Shown: positions 6,825-14,885, numbered from the stretch's first letter. The stretch is 25,133 nucleotides of DNA from Bacillota bacterium (GCA_023422115.1 JAEZSA010000188.1:1-25133); one strand, 5' to 3'. A program made the numbers and translations. Notes: generated by a model from the letters alone, not told the origin.

Positions 6825-7211
6825 ATGAAAAAATGGATTTTCTCTTTTTGTGTAGTTTCTATCTTATTTGGCGTTCTCGTAGCCCTTGGTTATATTAAAA
6901 AAGAATATGATCCTAATTATGAATTTATATTTCTTGATGCCTTGAGCTTATCTGGCTTTTTTGCTATTTTATTTACTTGCTTTATCTGGGTTTCCCAGGA
7001 AGGTGCTTTTGATATGCTTATTTATGGAACAAAAAAATTCCTTAAATCCTTCACAAGGAAGAAGGAAGATGATCCTTTTCCTAAAACATTTATCGAGTAC
7101 GTTGAAATAAGACGAGGGAAAACAAAGCTACCTATACTACCAACCATTGTAGTTGCTTTTATTCCTATCATAATCTATATCATTTTACGATTATTAGAAA
7201 TAGATTGTTAA
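6825..7211 (+). CDS. Small membrane protein, DUF3899-like
   Basis: A 128-residue protein with three hydrophobic segments (about residues 5-23, 40-56 and 103-122). The middle part, LSLSGFFAILFTCFIWVSQEGAFDMLIYGTKKFLKS, resembles the pattern of DUF3899 proteins, where a second span is followed by a GxFD-x-x-x-Y-x-x-[KR] stretch, and EYVEIRRGK fits the later conserved block. I am moderately sure of the family and know no function for it. The ATG at 6825 follows GGTGAT within a leader of only about 10 bases; the ATG at 6813 has no ribosome binding site. It is a single gene between spx and the opp operon, closed by a hairpin shared with oppF. Confidence 0.72.
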   Translation: MKKWIFSFCVVSILFGVLVALGYIKKEYDPNYEFIFLDALSLSGFFAILFTCFIWVSQEGAFDMLIYGTKKFLKSFTRKKEDDPFPKTFIEYVEIRRGKTKLPILPTIVVAFIPIIIYIILRLLEIDC

Positions 7212-7244
7212 AAAGCATTAGCGTTTATGCTAATGCTTTTTTTA
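7211..7244. terminator. Bidirectional terminator between the DUF3899-like gene and oppF
   Basis: AAAAGCATTAGC and GCTAATGCTTTT form a perfect 12-bp stem with a GTTTAT loop and a T run. It ends both the small membrane-protein gene and the opp operon. Confidence 0.9.
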
Positions 7245-7248
7245 TTTA

Positions 7249-8445
7249 TTATTCCTTATTTGCTAATTCTTTACGATATGCTTCAATCTCATCAGGGCTT
7301 CCATAAACGAAATGATCTGGAATGATCTCAATCATTTTTGGTTTTTCTGGAGTGAATTTTCTTAAAGAAGGATTGTAATATACTCTTTTACGATTTTTTT
7401 CATAATCTGGATCTGGTAATGGCACAGCAGAAAGAAGTGCCTTCGTATAAGGATGAAGTGGATGTTTATATAATTCTTCAGTAGAAGCCAATTCTACCAA
7501 TCTTCCATAATACATTACACCAATTCGATCACAGAAATATTTAACAACTGACAAATTATGAGCGATAAAAAGAATCGTTAAGTTGAATTTTTCTCTTAAT
7601 TCATTTAAAAGATTAATTACTTGAGCTTGAATAGAAACGTCCAATGCACTTATTGGCTCATCTGCAATGATTAATTCAGGATTAACGATTAATGCCCGGG
7701 CAATGCCTATTCTTTGTCTTTGTCCTCCACTAAATTCATGAGGATAACGATTGGCATGTTCTGGCAATAAACCTACTAATCCTAGAACTCTTTCAACTTC
7801 CTTTGTCATGAATTCTTGGTCTTTTTCACCACGAATAATTAAGCCTTCAGCGATAATTTCTCTTACGGTCATTCTTGGATTTAAAGAATCAATTGGATCT
7901 TGAAAAATCATTTGCATTTTTGTAATGAATTCTATTGCTGGATCATTATCTTTCTTACTATTCAAAATCTCTTTTTTAATATTTTCAACTTCTATTTTCT
8001 TATCTTCGATGAATTTGTCTAAATCATCTTGAGCCGCTTTTAAATCTTCTTGAGCACGAATATATTCATTAGAACTTTCATCTTGCTTGCTCATTTCTGA
8101 TTTTGTATCCGCAACAAATTTCTTGTATTCTTCTTTTTTATCAAGAATACTCATTTTTGCGTTATTAATTGCTAGTTTTTTACTACGAGTTCCTGAAGCA
8201 ATTCTTTGACCTTTGAAGTAAACATCTCCGTCTGTAATTTCATATAGTTTAATAATAGTTCTACCTGTTGTTGTTTTTCCACAACCTGATTCACCTACTA
8301 AACCAAAAACCTCACCTTTGTATATGTCAAAACTAATGTTATGTACAGCTTTCACCACTACTTTTTTGCGACCCCACCCGCTCGAAAAATATTGTCTTAC
8401 ATTTTTTAATTCTAAAACTTTTTCGCCTTTAGTATAGTTAGCCAT
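7249..8445 (-). CDS. oppF: Oligopeptide ABC transporter ATPase OppF, with a coiled-coil insertion
   Basis: OppF is one of the two cytoplasmic ATPases that power peptide import. All motors are intact: Walker A GESGCGKTT (51-59), Q-loop in MIFQDPIDSLNPRMTV (Gln182), signature FSGGQRQRIGIARAL (238-252), Walker B ELIIADEP (257-264), D-loop SALD and switch His296. The C-terminal oligopeptide-transporter region HPLHPYTKALLSAVPLPDPDYEK follows. The family is usually about 310-330 residues; this one has 398. The excess is about 85 residues (roughly 86-172) between Walker A and the Q-loop, strongly charged and heptad-like (DKKEEYKKFVADTKSEM, QEDLKAAQDDLDKFIEDKK), so a coiled coil or helical hairpin is likely. 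The last gene of the operon; ATG one base after the oppD stop, with GAAGGAG before it. Confidence 0.94.
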   Translation of the reverse strand: MANYTKGEKVLELKNVRQYFSSGWGRKKVVVKAVHNISFDIYKGEVFGLVGESGCGKTTTGRTIIKLYEITDGDVYFKGQRIASGTRSKKLAINNAKMSILDKKEEYKKFVADTKSEMSKQDESSNEYIRAQEDLKAAQDDLDKFIEDKKIEVENIKKEILNSKKDNDPAIEFITKMQMIFQDPIDSLNPRMTVREIIAEGLIIRGEKDQEFMTKEVERVLGLVGLLPEHANRYPHEFSGGQRQRIGIARALIVNPELIIADEPISALDVSIQAQVINLLNELREKFNLTILFIAHNLSVVKYFCDRIGVMYYGRLVELASTEELYKHPLHPYTKALLSAVPLPDPDYEKNRKRVYYNPSLRKFTPEKPKMIEIIPDHFVYGSPDEIEAYRKELANKE

Positions 8446-8446
8446 A

Positions 8447-9499
8447 TTAGTTCTCCTTCATTTTACTTGCGAATGCTTTATCTTTGATTGGGGATTCAAT
8501 TTTCGGAGCATTTGGATGTAGCAGCCATGTTGCTGCATAGTGAGTATCACTTACTTTAAAGAATGGAGGATGTTCTTCATAATCAATTTGCATTGCATAT
8601 CTGTTTCTTGCAGCAAAAGCATCGCCTTTTGGTGGGAATAACATGTTAGGTGGTGTTCCTGGAATTGCATTTAATCGTTCCTTGCGTTCTAGTGCTGGCA
8701 TTGACTCAAGTAAAGCCCAAGTATATGGATGACGCGAATCATAGAAAACCTCTTCAGTTTTTCCATATTCAACAATTTTACCCGCATACATAACCGCTAT
8801 TCTATCTGCCATGTTGGCAACCACACCTAAATCATGAGTGATAAATATAATTGATAATCCTCTTTTTTGCTTTAGATTATTAATCAAATCCAAAATTTGG
8901 GCTTGAATCGTAACATCCAACGCTGTTGTAGGTTCATCACAAATTAATATTTCTGGTTCCATTGCTAAGGCAATTGCAATAACAATTCTTTGTCTCATAC
9001 CTCCAGAAAATTGAAATGGATATTGATAATATCTTTTCTCTGCTTGAGGGATACCAACATCACGCATTAATTCTAAAGCTTTTTTCTTCGCCTCATTCTT
9101 ATGCATGTTGTTTTTCAAAATAAGAGCTTCTGTTAATTGTTTGCCTATTTTCATAATAGGATTTAAACTCGATAGTGGATCTTGAAAAATCATTCCAATT
9201 TTTGAACCTCTTAATTGATAGAAGTCACTTTCTTCACAACGAGTTAAATCTAAATCTCTATAATATATATGTCCATCATCAATAATGGCGTTTCCAGCCA
9301 AAATACCCATAATTGCTCTACTCGTTACCGATTTTCCAGAGCCTGATTCTCCAACGATACAAAGTGTTTCTCCTTTTTTTAATTCAAAATCAACACCACG
9401 AACGGCTCTAACTAGTCCTCCTGGAGTTCGAAATGAAATAGTAAGGTTTTCCACCTTTAAAATAGTATTTTCTGTTAATTGAGTTGACTTTTCTTCCAT
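8447..9499 (-). CDS. oppD: Oligopeptide ABC transporter ATPase OppD
   Basis: OppD is the partner ATPase of OppF. The 350 residues contain Walker A GESGSGKS (50-57), Q-loop MIFQDPLSSLNPIM (Gln106), signature FSGGMRQRIVIAIAL (164-178), Walker B EILICDEP (183-190), TTALD and switch His222, and the C-terminal peptide-transporter region HPYTWALLESMP and IPGTPPNMLFPP. The C-terminal element normally reads like P-x-GC-x-F-x-x-RC-x-x-AM-x-x-C; here it reads PPKGDAFAARNRYAMQIDYEEHPP, so the three conserved cysteines are Asp, Asn and Asp. A TTG three codons upstream touches the GAGAGGAG ribosome binding site, so the ATG at 9499 was chosen; it lies one base after the oppC stop. Expressed with oppB-C-F. 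Confidence 0.95.
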   Translation of the reverse strand: MEEKSTQLTENTILKVENLTISFRTPGGLVRAVRGVDFELKKGETLCIVGESGSGKSVTSRAIMGILAGNAIIDDGHIYYRDLDLTRCEESDFYQLRGSKIGMIFQDPLSSLNPIMKIGKQLTEALILKNNMHKNEAKKKALELMRDVGIPQAEKRYYQYPFQFSGGMRQRIVIAIALAMEPEILICDEPTTALDVTIQAQILDLINNLKQKRGLSIIFITHDLGVVANMADRIAVMYAGKIVEYGKTEEVFYDSRHPYTWALLESMPALERKERLNAIPGTPPNMLFPPKGDAFAARNRYAMQIDYEEHPPFFKVSDTHYAATWLLHPNAPKIESPIKDKAFASKMKEN

Positions 9500-9500
9500 T

Positions 9501-10826
9501 TTATTCAACTCCTCTCAATGTTGGATTTAAGGCATCACGTAAACCATTTCCAAACAAGTTGAAAGTTATCATTAAAATAGAAATGATTAACGCTGGAGCA
9601 ATGGTTAAATGAGGATATGTTGTAACTAGTGCTTGACCACTACTTAATAAGTTACCAATAGAAGTATCAGAAGTTACACCAATTCCTAAATATGACACTG
9701 TTGATTCAAAGAAAATAGCTGATGGTATGATTAAGACTGATGATGTAACAATTGGTCCTAATGCATTTGGTAGAATATGTTTAAAAATCAATCGTTTATC
9801 TCTAGCACCTAGAGTCCGTGATGCAAGAACATATTCTCTACCTTTGTACCGATAGAATTGCGATCTAACAGTACTAGCCGTTCCTATCCAACTTGTTAAA
9901 ACGAGGGCAATCGCTACTGTTAGCACGCTACCACCAAAATATAGTTTCATTAAAGTCATAATAACCAACCATGGAATTCCACCTAATACTTCAGTAAAAC
10001 GTTCCATTACTAAATCGACCGTCCCACCATAATATCCAGAAATAGAACCCCAAATAATACCTATTGTAATCGTTACAGCAGCAACGAACAAACCAATGAT
10101 TAATGATGTTCTACTACCTTTCCATACAAGAGTCCACATATCTCTACCTAGAGCATCGGTTCCGAACACATAATATGTTTTAACACCGAAGTCTTCTGCT
10201 ACTGCTGGATCGACTAGCAAGTCATATTCTGCATCTTCCCCAACAATACCTTTGATTGCTCTAATTTCTAGAATAGCGCCTTCAATAGCATTTAAGCGTT
10301 CAAATTCGCTACTAGTAACATTTAATTTCACATAAGGTTGAGCATAAAATTTATAAGTGTCATATAGAATTTCTTGGTATTCATACTCTGTTCCATTTTG
10401 AATAACAGTTGTTTTTTCACCATATTTTACAATAAATGTTGTATCATATTGTTCTTTGTTCGCTACCTTAGTAGCACTATAGTTATCATCTTCAGGATTA
10501 ACTATTGTATTAGTTTGTACGTTATATGTTTTATAACCATTTAATATTCCCAATTTTTCCAATACAGGAACTCTTGGAGTTAAGTATTGTAATCTTGGAT
10601 TGATTTCATCAATATCATATTTACTAATCATTGGAGCAAAAATTGCTAAGAAAATAACTGCACACAAGATAATGAAAGCAACTACACTTGATTTATTACG
10701 TGAGAATCTTCTTAATGCATCTCCAAAATAACCAATTGCCTTTGTTTCAAACTTGGTATCATGAATTTTTTCATCTAGCTGGACTAATTTAAATTTATTT
10801 TTGTCTATATCTCTAATATTTTCCAT
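9501..10826 (-). CDS. oppC: Oligopeptide ABC transporter permease OppC, with a large outer insertion
   Basis: OppC forms the transmembrane channel with OppB. Residues 1-45 are cytoplasmic, the first span is about 47-66 (VVAFIILCAVIFLAIFAPMI), and the core starts again at FGTDALGRDMW (221-231), the invariant entry to the BPD_transp_1 domain. Four or five more spans follow, with the EAA loop EYVLASRTLGARDKRLIFKHILPNALGP (331-358) that docks on the ATPases. Typical OppC has about 300 residues and only some 35 between span 1 and FGTD; here there are about 150 (roughly 67-220), so an extra 115-residue polar domain (YKTYNVQTNTIVNPEDD to EDFGVKTYYV) sits outside the cell near OppA. The start overlaps the oppB stop as TAATG, indicating translational coupling. 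Confidence 0.93.
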   Translation of the reverse strand: MENIRDIDKNKFKLVQLDEKIHDTKFETKAIGYFGDALRRFSRNKSSVVAFIILCAVIFLAIFAPMISKYDIDEINPRLQYLTPRVPVLEKLGILNGYKTYNVQTNTIVNPEDDNYSATKVANKEQYDTTFIVKYGEKTTVIQNGTEYEYQEILYDTYKFYAQPYVKLNVTSSEFERLNAIEGAILEIRAIKGIVGEDAEYDLLVDPAVAEDFGVKTYYVFGTDALGRDMWTLVWKGSRTSLIIGLFVAAVTITIGIIWGSISGYYGGTVDLVMERFTEVLGGIPWLVIMTLMKLYFGGSVLTVAIALVLTSWIGTASTVRSQFYRYKGREYVLASRTLGARDKRLIFKHILPNALGPIVTSSVLIIPSAIFFESTVSYLGIGVTSDTSIGNLLSSGQALVTTYPHLTIAPALIISILMITFNLFGNGLRDALNPTLRGVE

Positions 10827-11761
10827 TATTTTCTTGCCCCCATTCTAATTCTAGGGTCAACAATACCATATGACATGTCAACAAGTAGTGTTGCAAATAA
10901 ACCAATTACAGTATAGAAAGCTAGAATTGTCATTGTTAGATTATAATCTTGCATATCCAAAGACGCTTTGAATATTCCTCCAACTCCTGGAATACCATAA
11001 ATGGTTTCAAGAATCAAGGATCCACTTAAAATACTAACAAAACTTCCAATGATCATTGGCATCAATGGAACCATTGAATTTCTTAATGCGTGTCTAACTG
11101 TAGTTTGGAATCTGTTTAGACCTTTTGTTCGTGCTAATAAAATGAAATCAGAAGTTAATACTTCAGATAACTCAGCTCGTGAATATCGTGTCAAACCAGC
11201 AATTGGTCCTAACGATAACGCGAGAATTGGAATAATTAAATGTCGCCAATTCAAAAGGTCACTTGCTTCCCATTGAGGCGGTAAATTTACATGTTTTGCT
11301 GAAATCATTAATAGTGTGATAACTACAAATGATGGTACTGATATGAATATAATTACTCCAAGTGATATAGCATGATCGAGAGGTTTATTTTTTCTCAATG
11401 CAGCAACAATACCAAATAAAAAGCCAAATGGAATGAAAACAAACAAAGAATAAAAATTCAATTTCAATGTAACTGGTAATCTACTTGTTAAAACTACAAA
11501 AGTGTTTGACCCTGGTCGATAAACAGTAGAAACGCCCCAGTCCCAATTAGTCACAATATTCTTTAGCCAACGAGCGTATTGTTCAATAATTGGTTTGTTA
11601 TATCCATATTTTTCTTCATATAATTGATATGTTTCTTCATCAAGATTTGGATCTAGCGGTGGATATCTTGGAATATTTTTCATTAGTAAGTATGTTAATG
11701 ACAAAATCAAAAACATTGTGAAAAATATTAAGATAATTCGCTTTAAAATATATTTGATCAT
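10826..11761 (-). CDS. oppB: Oligopeptide ABC transporter permease OppB
   Basis: OppB is the second channel subunit. The 311 residues begin MIKYILKRIILIFFTMFLILSLTY, the typical OppB/DppB first span, followed by an outer loop (PPLDPNLDEETYQLYEEKYGYNKPIIEQYARWLKN) and WDWGVSTVYRPGSNTF. The BPD_transp_1 core has spans around 90-110, 125-147, 170-192, 230-250 and 280-300 and the EAA loop LLARTKGLNRFQTTVRHALRNSMVP. It ends MSYGIVDPRIRMG, the typical closing motif. The ATG at 11761 has AGGAGG 7 bases upstream; the longer frame to 11782 would put that site inside the gene. It follows oppA by about 80 bases, a gap that holds a stable hairpin but no promoter I can see, so oppB-C-D-F is read from the oppA promoter. 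Confidence 0.95.
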   Translation of the reverse strand: MIKYILKRIILIFFTMFLILSLTYLLMKNIPRYPPLDPNLDEETYQLYEEKYGYNKPIIEQYARWLKNIVTNWDWGVSTVYRPGSNTFVVLTSRLPVTLKLNFYSLFVFIPFGFLFGIVAALRKNKPLDHAISLGVIIFISVPSFVVITLLMISAKHVNLPPQWEASDLLNWRHLIIPILALSLGPIAGLTRYSRAELSEVLTSDFILLARTKGLNRFQTTVRHALRNSMVPLMPMIIGSFVSILSGSLILETIYGIPGVGGIFKASLDMQDYNLTMTILAFYTVIGLFATLLVDMSYGIVDPRIRMGARK

Positions 11762-11784
11762 TTTTTTCCTCCTATGCAACATAA

Positions 11785-11809
11785 AGCCAACAATTTTTGA
11801 TTGTTGGCT
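11785..11809 (-). terminator. Intercistronic hairpin between oppA and oppB (attenuator or mRNA-stabilising)
   Basis: AGCCAACAA pairs perfectly with TTGTTGGCT around a 7-base loop. On the minus strand only TTTATG follows, so it would be at most a leaky terminator. A hairpin here would let oppA mRNA outnumber the permease and ATPase message. Confidence 0.7.
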
Positions 11810-11842
11810 CCATTAACTCTAATCATTTTTATGCTTTATTTT

Positions 11843-14707
11843 TTACCACAAGTAGTAAGAGTACATTTGAGTCTTTGCAGCAGCAAATGCCTCGATATAT
11901 TCTTGATATGTAGCGTATGTTCCAGCTTTGAATGCAGCAGCATCAGCAGCTATTAAAGAATCAACAGCAGCTTGTAAGCCTTCAAGAGCATAACCATATG
12001 CTTCTAAGTAATCAGCACTACTATTAATTAAGTCGATATCTCCTTGACATAATGCGATACATTCTAGAGCATAATCATCTGCAGCCTTATCAAAATGAGT
12101 CTTTGCGAATGTTAAGCCAACTGTACCAGTGCCTGCAAATAATGCATCAACACCTGCAGCAACAGCTTCATATCCTGCAGCAATTGAAACAGCAGAACCA
12201 ATATTAGCAAGTGCTGTCTTTAATTCTTCAGAATCTTCTTTACCTGCAGCTTTAGCAACAGCATTAATGAAATCTGAACCATTTGCAATCATATTGCCAT
12301 AAGCTTCAGCTTTTAAGTTGTTACCTTCAGCAACGAATGTAGGGCCATTAGCAGCTTGAGATAATGCTTCGTAGCTCCAAATCATACCATTCCATTCAAT
12401 TTCAACAGCATTAGTATCAACGCCCCAAGTTAATTGTAAACTATTCTTAGTAGCAGAGCCATCTGTTGTATCAAAGAATACATCCATGTATCCTAGTGGA
12501 TCTAGTGCAGAACCAGAAATACCACCAATACCAATATCAAACTTACCTGTCATTTGTTTTTGGTAGTATACATCCATACCTGGACAGTTAATTACTGTTA
12601 CGTCTATTTGAATATTAGGATATACTGTTTGTTCATTGAAAATAGTTTCCCATGCATTTTCTAAGTATTGACCTAACTTAGTTTGTTCATCGCCATCAAA
12701 TAATGATAACTCTAATCCTAGTACTACTGGTTCAGCTTCTGTTCCTTGTCCAATAGCTCCAGCTTTAACTAAGTTAGTTAATGCCTTAACATAATATTCT
12801 TTTGCAAGAGTAGCACTGAATCCAAATGATTCTTCTAATAAGTTAAGATCATTTACATAAATACCATTAATTACTGATTTACCAGCGTCAGTTTCACGAT
12901 AAATGTTACCTGCTGTTCCATCCATAACAACATATGCGCTGTTCATGTAGATGATTTCAGGATTTCTTGTCTTAGCAACTGTACTAGTAATATCTAGTCT
13001 ATCGATTGCATAATACAATGCAGTTCTAAAATCAACTTCTTGTAATAATGGATTAGCTACCCATGTTTCTGCGCCAAATCCGAAGATTTCTTCAAGTTGT
13101 TCTTGTGAAGCAGCATTGAAGTTCAAACGGAAAACTGTAGCACCAGGAGCTTTCTTCAAGCCTGGGTTGTCAATGAAATCTTCTAATTTAGTAGTAGGAA
13201 TAGAAATAACATCTAGTTTTCCAGCTTCCCATAATTCGAATGCAGCATTGTTATCTTTTACGATTGCAAATTCAACCTTATCAAATCCATAGTTAAATGG
13301 AATTTCTGTATTTTGTTTCCAGTTAGGGTTCTTTGCTAAACGATAAGCAACATCTGATTCAAGATATGTCAATAGATAAGGTCCTGTGTAAACCATCATG
13401 TTTGTCTTATCAAATTGAATGTCAGTGATATTTCCCCATTTAGTAGTAACTACTCCTTCAGGACTAGTAACTTTTGTTGCTTCATATAGATCTTCATAAA
13501 CTGGTCCAAGAATGAAGCTTGAAGTATTATAATGGAAATCCCAAGAGTTAAATTGTGTTAATGTTTGGAATACAAATTGATATTTACTAACTTTTTTGAT
13601 TCCTACTTGATCCCAAGTACCTGTACCCTTGAAGTAGTTTTCAGCGCCTGCTATTTTGAATGTAGCACTAAAGAAAACATCATCCGCACGTGAGTTAACT
13701 TGTTTTGGATCTAGTAATTGTTGATAAGTATAGATGAAGTCATCAGCATCAATTTCAGCAACTTTATTACCTTGATAATCAGTAAATTCTAGGTCTTCTC
13801 TTAGAGTGATTAGCCATGTGTCTGCTAATGTGTTATCATCATATTCTTCAAGTGGAACATATGTACCATTAACTAATTTAGCAGGTTGTGCTAATGTTTT
13901 AGCCATTGAAGGATACATCTTAAATCCATCAACTTCAGCATTAAAGTCAATAACGAATAATGCATCAGATACCATTGTTAAGATATCACTTTCAGCTGAA
14001 TCTGAATACATTAAAGCATTTAATGTTTTAGGACTTGCACTTGTATATGATCTATAAGCTGGATCGGCTGTTGTACCAGCAGCAGTACCAGTTGAAACAG
14101 ATCCGTAGAAAGTTCCAAATCCCATATTAGGAACGTATACTTCTGATAATGGAGTAACTCTTTCGCTATATAAAGTAAAGCTTAATGATGAATATAGTGG
14201 AACACTATAACCAACATTTAATAGCCATCTTTCTAGAGCTGCTAAGATACTTGTTCTTGTCTCTAAATTAGCATATTTATAATTAAATAAATATCCTGTT
14301 TCGCCACCAGCTAATTGTAATCCTGATACAGTTACAGGAACTTCTACAAAGTTTGTTGCATCAGTAGAACTAATAACTTTAATTGTTGCTTGACCAGCAG
14401 CCAAACCAGTTACTAAACCACCTGCATCAACAGTAGCTACAGCTGTGTTAGAGCTTTCATATAGTAAAGCACTTGGACCTGTTGCTTCAACTTGGCCTTT
14501 ATTTGCTTCACTTCCCTTTACAGTAGAATTGAAAATTAATTCTAATTTTTCAGTTGTTGCTGTTACTTTTACAGTATCTTTCTTGTCTTCTGGGTTTTCA
14601 ATTGGGTCTTCGCCATTAGGATCTTCCTCTTCTGGCTCTTTGCAACCAATGAAAGCGAATATACAAGATACTAATAATAAGAACATAATAAATTTCTTGA
14701 AATTCAT
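11843..14707 (-). CDS. oppA: Oligopeptide-binding lipoprotein OppA with Ig-like (BIg2) N-terminal domain
   Basis: This is the extracellular peptide receptor of the Opp transporter. A signal peptide with lipobox FIGC makes Cys22 the lipid anchor. An acidic linker (23-43) is followed by a BIg2 domain (about 45-128; SSNTAVATVDAGGLVTGLAAGQATIKV). Solute-binding family 5 sequence is clear from about 217: YTSASPKTLNALMYSDSAESDIL, WLITLREDLEFTD, DADDFIYTYQQLLDP, RTALYYAIDR, DIGIGGISGSALDPLGYMDVFF. The family has about 540 residues; this one has 954. Residues 150-203 (RTSILAALERWLLNVGYSVPLYSS to GFGTFYG) resemble the C-terminal end of family 5 proteins, yet here they precede the domain, and residues 788-954 are an Ala-rich helical tail. 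The start follows GGAGG with 10 bases between. First gene of the operon. Confidence 0.93.
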   Translation of the reverse strand: MNFKKFIMFLLLVSCIFAFIGCKEPEEEDPNGEDPIENPEDKKDTVKVTATTEKLELIFNSTVKGSEANKGQVEATGPSALLYESSNTAVATVDAGGLVTGLAAGQATIKVISSTDATNFVEVPVTVSGLQLAGGETGYLFNYKYANLETRTSILAALERWLLNVGYSVPLYSSLSFTLYSERVTPLSEVYVPNMGFGTFYGSVSTGTAAGTTADPAYRSYTSASPKTLNALMYSDSAESDILTMVSDALFVIDFNAEVDGFKMYPSMAKTLAQPAKLVNGTYVPLEEYDDNTLADTWLITLREDLEFTDYQGNKVAEIDADDFIYTYQQLLDPKQVNSRADDVFFSATFKIAGAENYFKGTGTWDQVGIKKVSKYQFVFQTLTQFNSWDFHYNTSSFILGPVYEDLYEATKVTSPEGVVTTKWGNITDIQFDKTNMMVYTGPYLLTYLESDVAYRLAKNPNWKQNTEIPFNYGFDKVEFAIVKDNNAAFELWEAGKLDVISIPTTKLEDFIDNPGLKKAPGATVFRLNFNAASQEQLEEIFGFGAETWVANPLLQEVDFRTALYYAIDRLDITSTVAKTRNPEIIYMNSAYVVMDGTAGNIYRETDAGKSVINGIYVNDLNLLEESFGFSATLAKEYYVKALTNLVKAGAIGQGTEAEPVVLGLELSLFDGDEQTKLGQYLENAWETIFNEQTVYPNIQIDVTVINCPGMDVYYQKQMTGKFDIGIGGISGSALDPLGYMDVFFDTTDGSATKNSLQLTWGVDTNAVEIEWNGMIWSYEALSQAANGPTFVAEGNNLKAEAYGNMIANGSDFINAVAKAAGKEDSEELKTALANIGSAVSIAAGYEAVAAGVDALFAGTGTVGLTFAKTHFDKAADDYALECIALCQGDIDLINSSADYLEAYGYALEGLQAAVDSLIAADAAAFKAGTYATYQEYIEAFAAAKTQMYSYYLW

Positions 14708-14759
14708 AGTTTATTTTCCTCCATCTTTGTTTATCAAATTTAGCGATTTGATTATTCTT

Positions 14760-14788
14760 ATTATAAATGTTTGAAATAGAAAAGTCAA
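14760..14788 (-). promoter_or_regulatory. Sigma-A promoter of the opp operon
   Basis: TTGACT (14783-14788) and TATAAT (14760-14765) are 17 bases apart on the minus strand, a near-consensus promoter. Predicted start near 14753, giving a leader of about 46 nt. Confidence 0.88.
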
Positions 14789-14799
14789 TGTTTTTTTAA

Positions 14800-14813
14800 T
14801 GTAAGCGCTTGAA
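14800..14813. promoter_or_regulatory. cre-like operator, oppA promoter-proximal
   Basis: TGTAAGCGCTTGAA closely fits the cre consensus TGNAARCGNWWWCA (mismatches only at the 3' end). Its centre is about 54 bases upstream of the predicted transcription start, upstream of the -35 box, a position where CcpA can activate. Confidence 0.65.
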
Positions 14814-14851
14814 AATATTGAAAATATCACATTTTCGCTTGTTTTTATCGT

Positions 14852-14865
14852 TTAAAGCGCTTACA
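14852..14865. promoter_or_regulatory. cre-like operator, oppA promoter-distal
   Basis: Read on the minus strand, TGTAAGCGCTTTAA has one mismatch to TGNAARCGNWWWCA. It is a mirror image of the proximal site, and the two centres are 52 bases apart (about five helical turns). Confidence 0.65.
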
Positions 14866-14885
14866 TCATGTGCTTTTTTTTAATG

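Noticed and set aside
14831..14842. A fifth cre-like box (TTTTCGCTTG) between the two oppA boxes
   Set aside because: It keeps only half of the palindrome.
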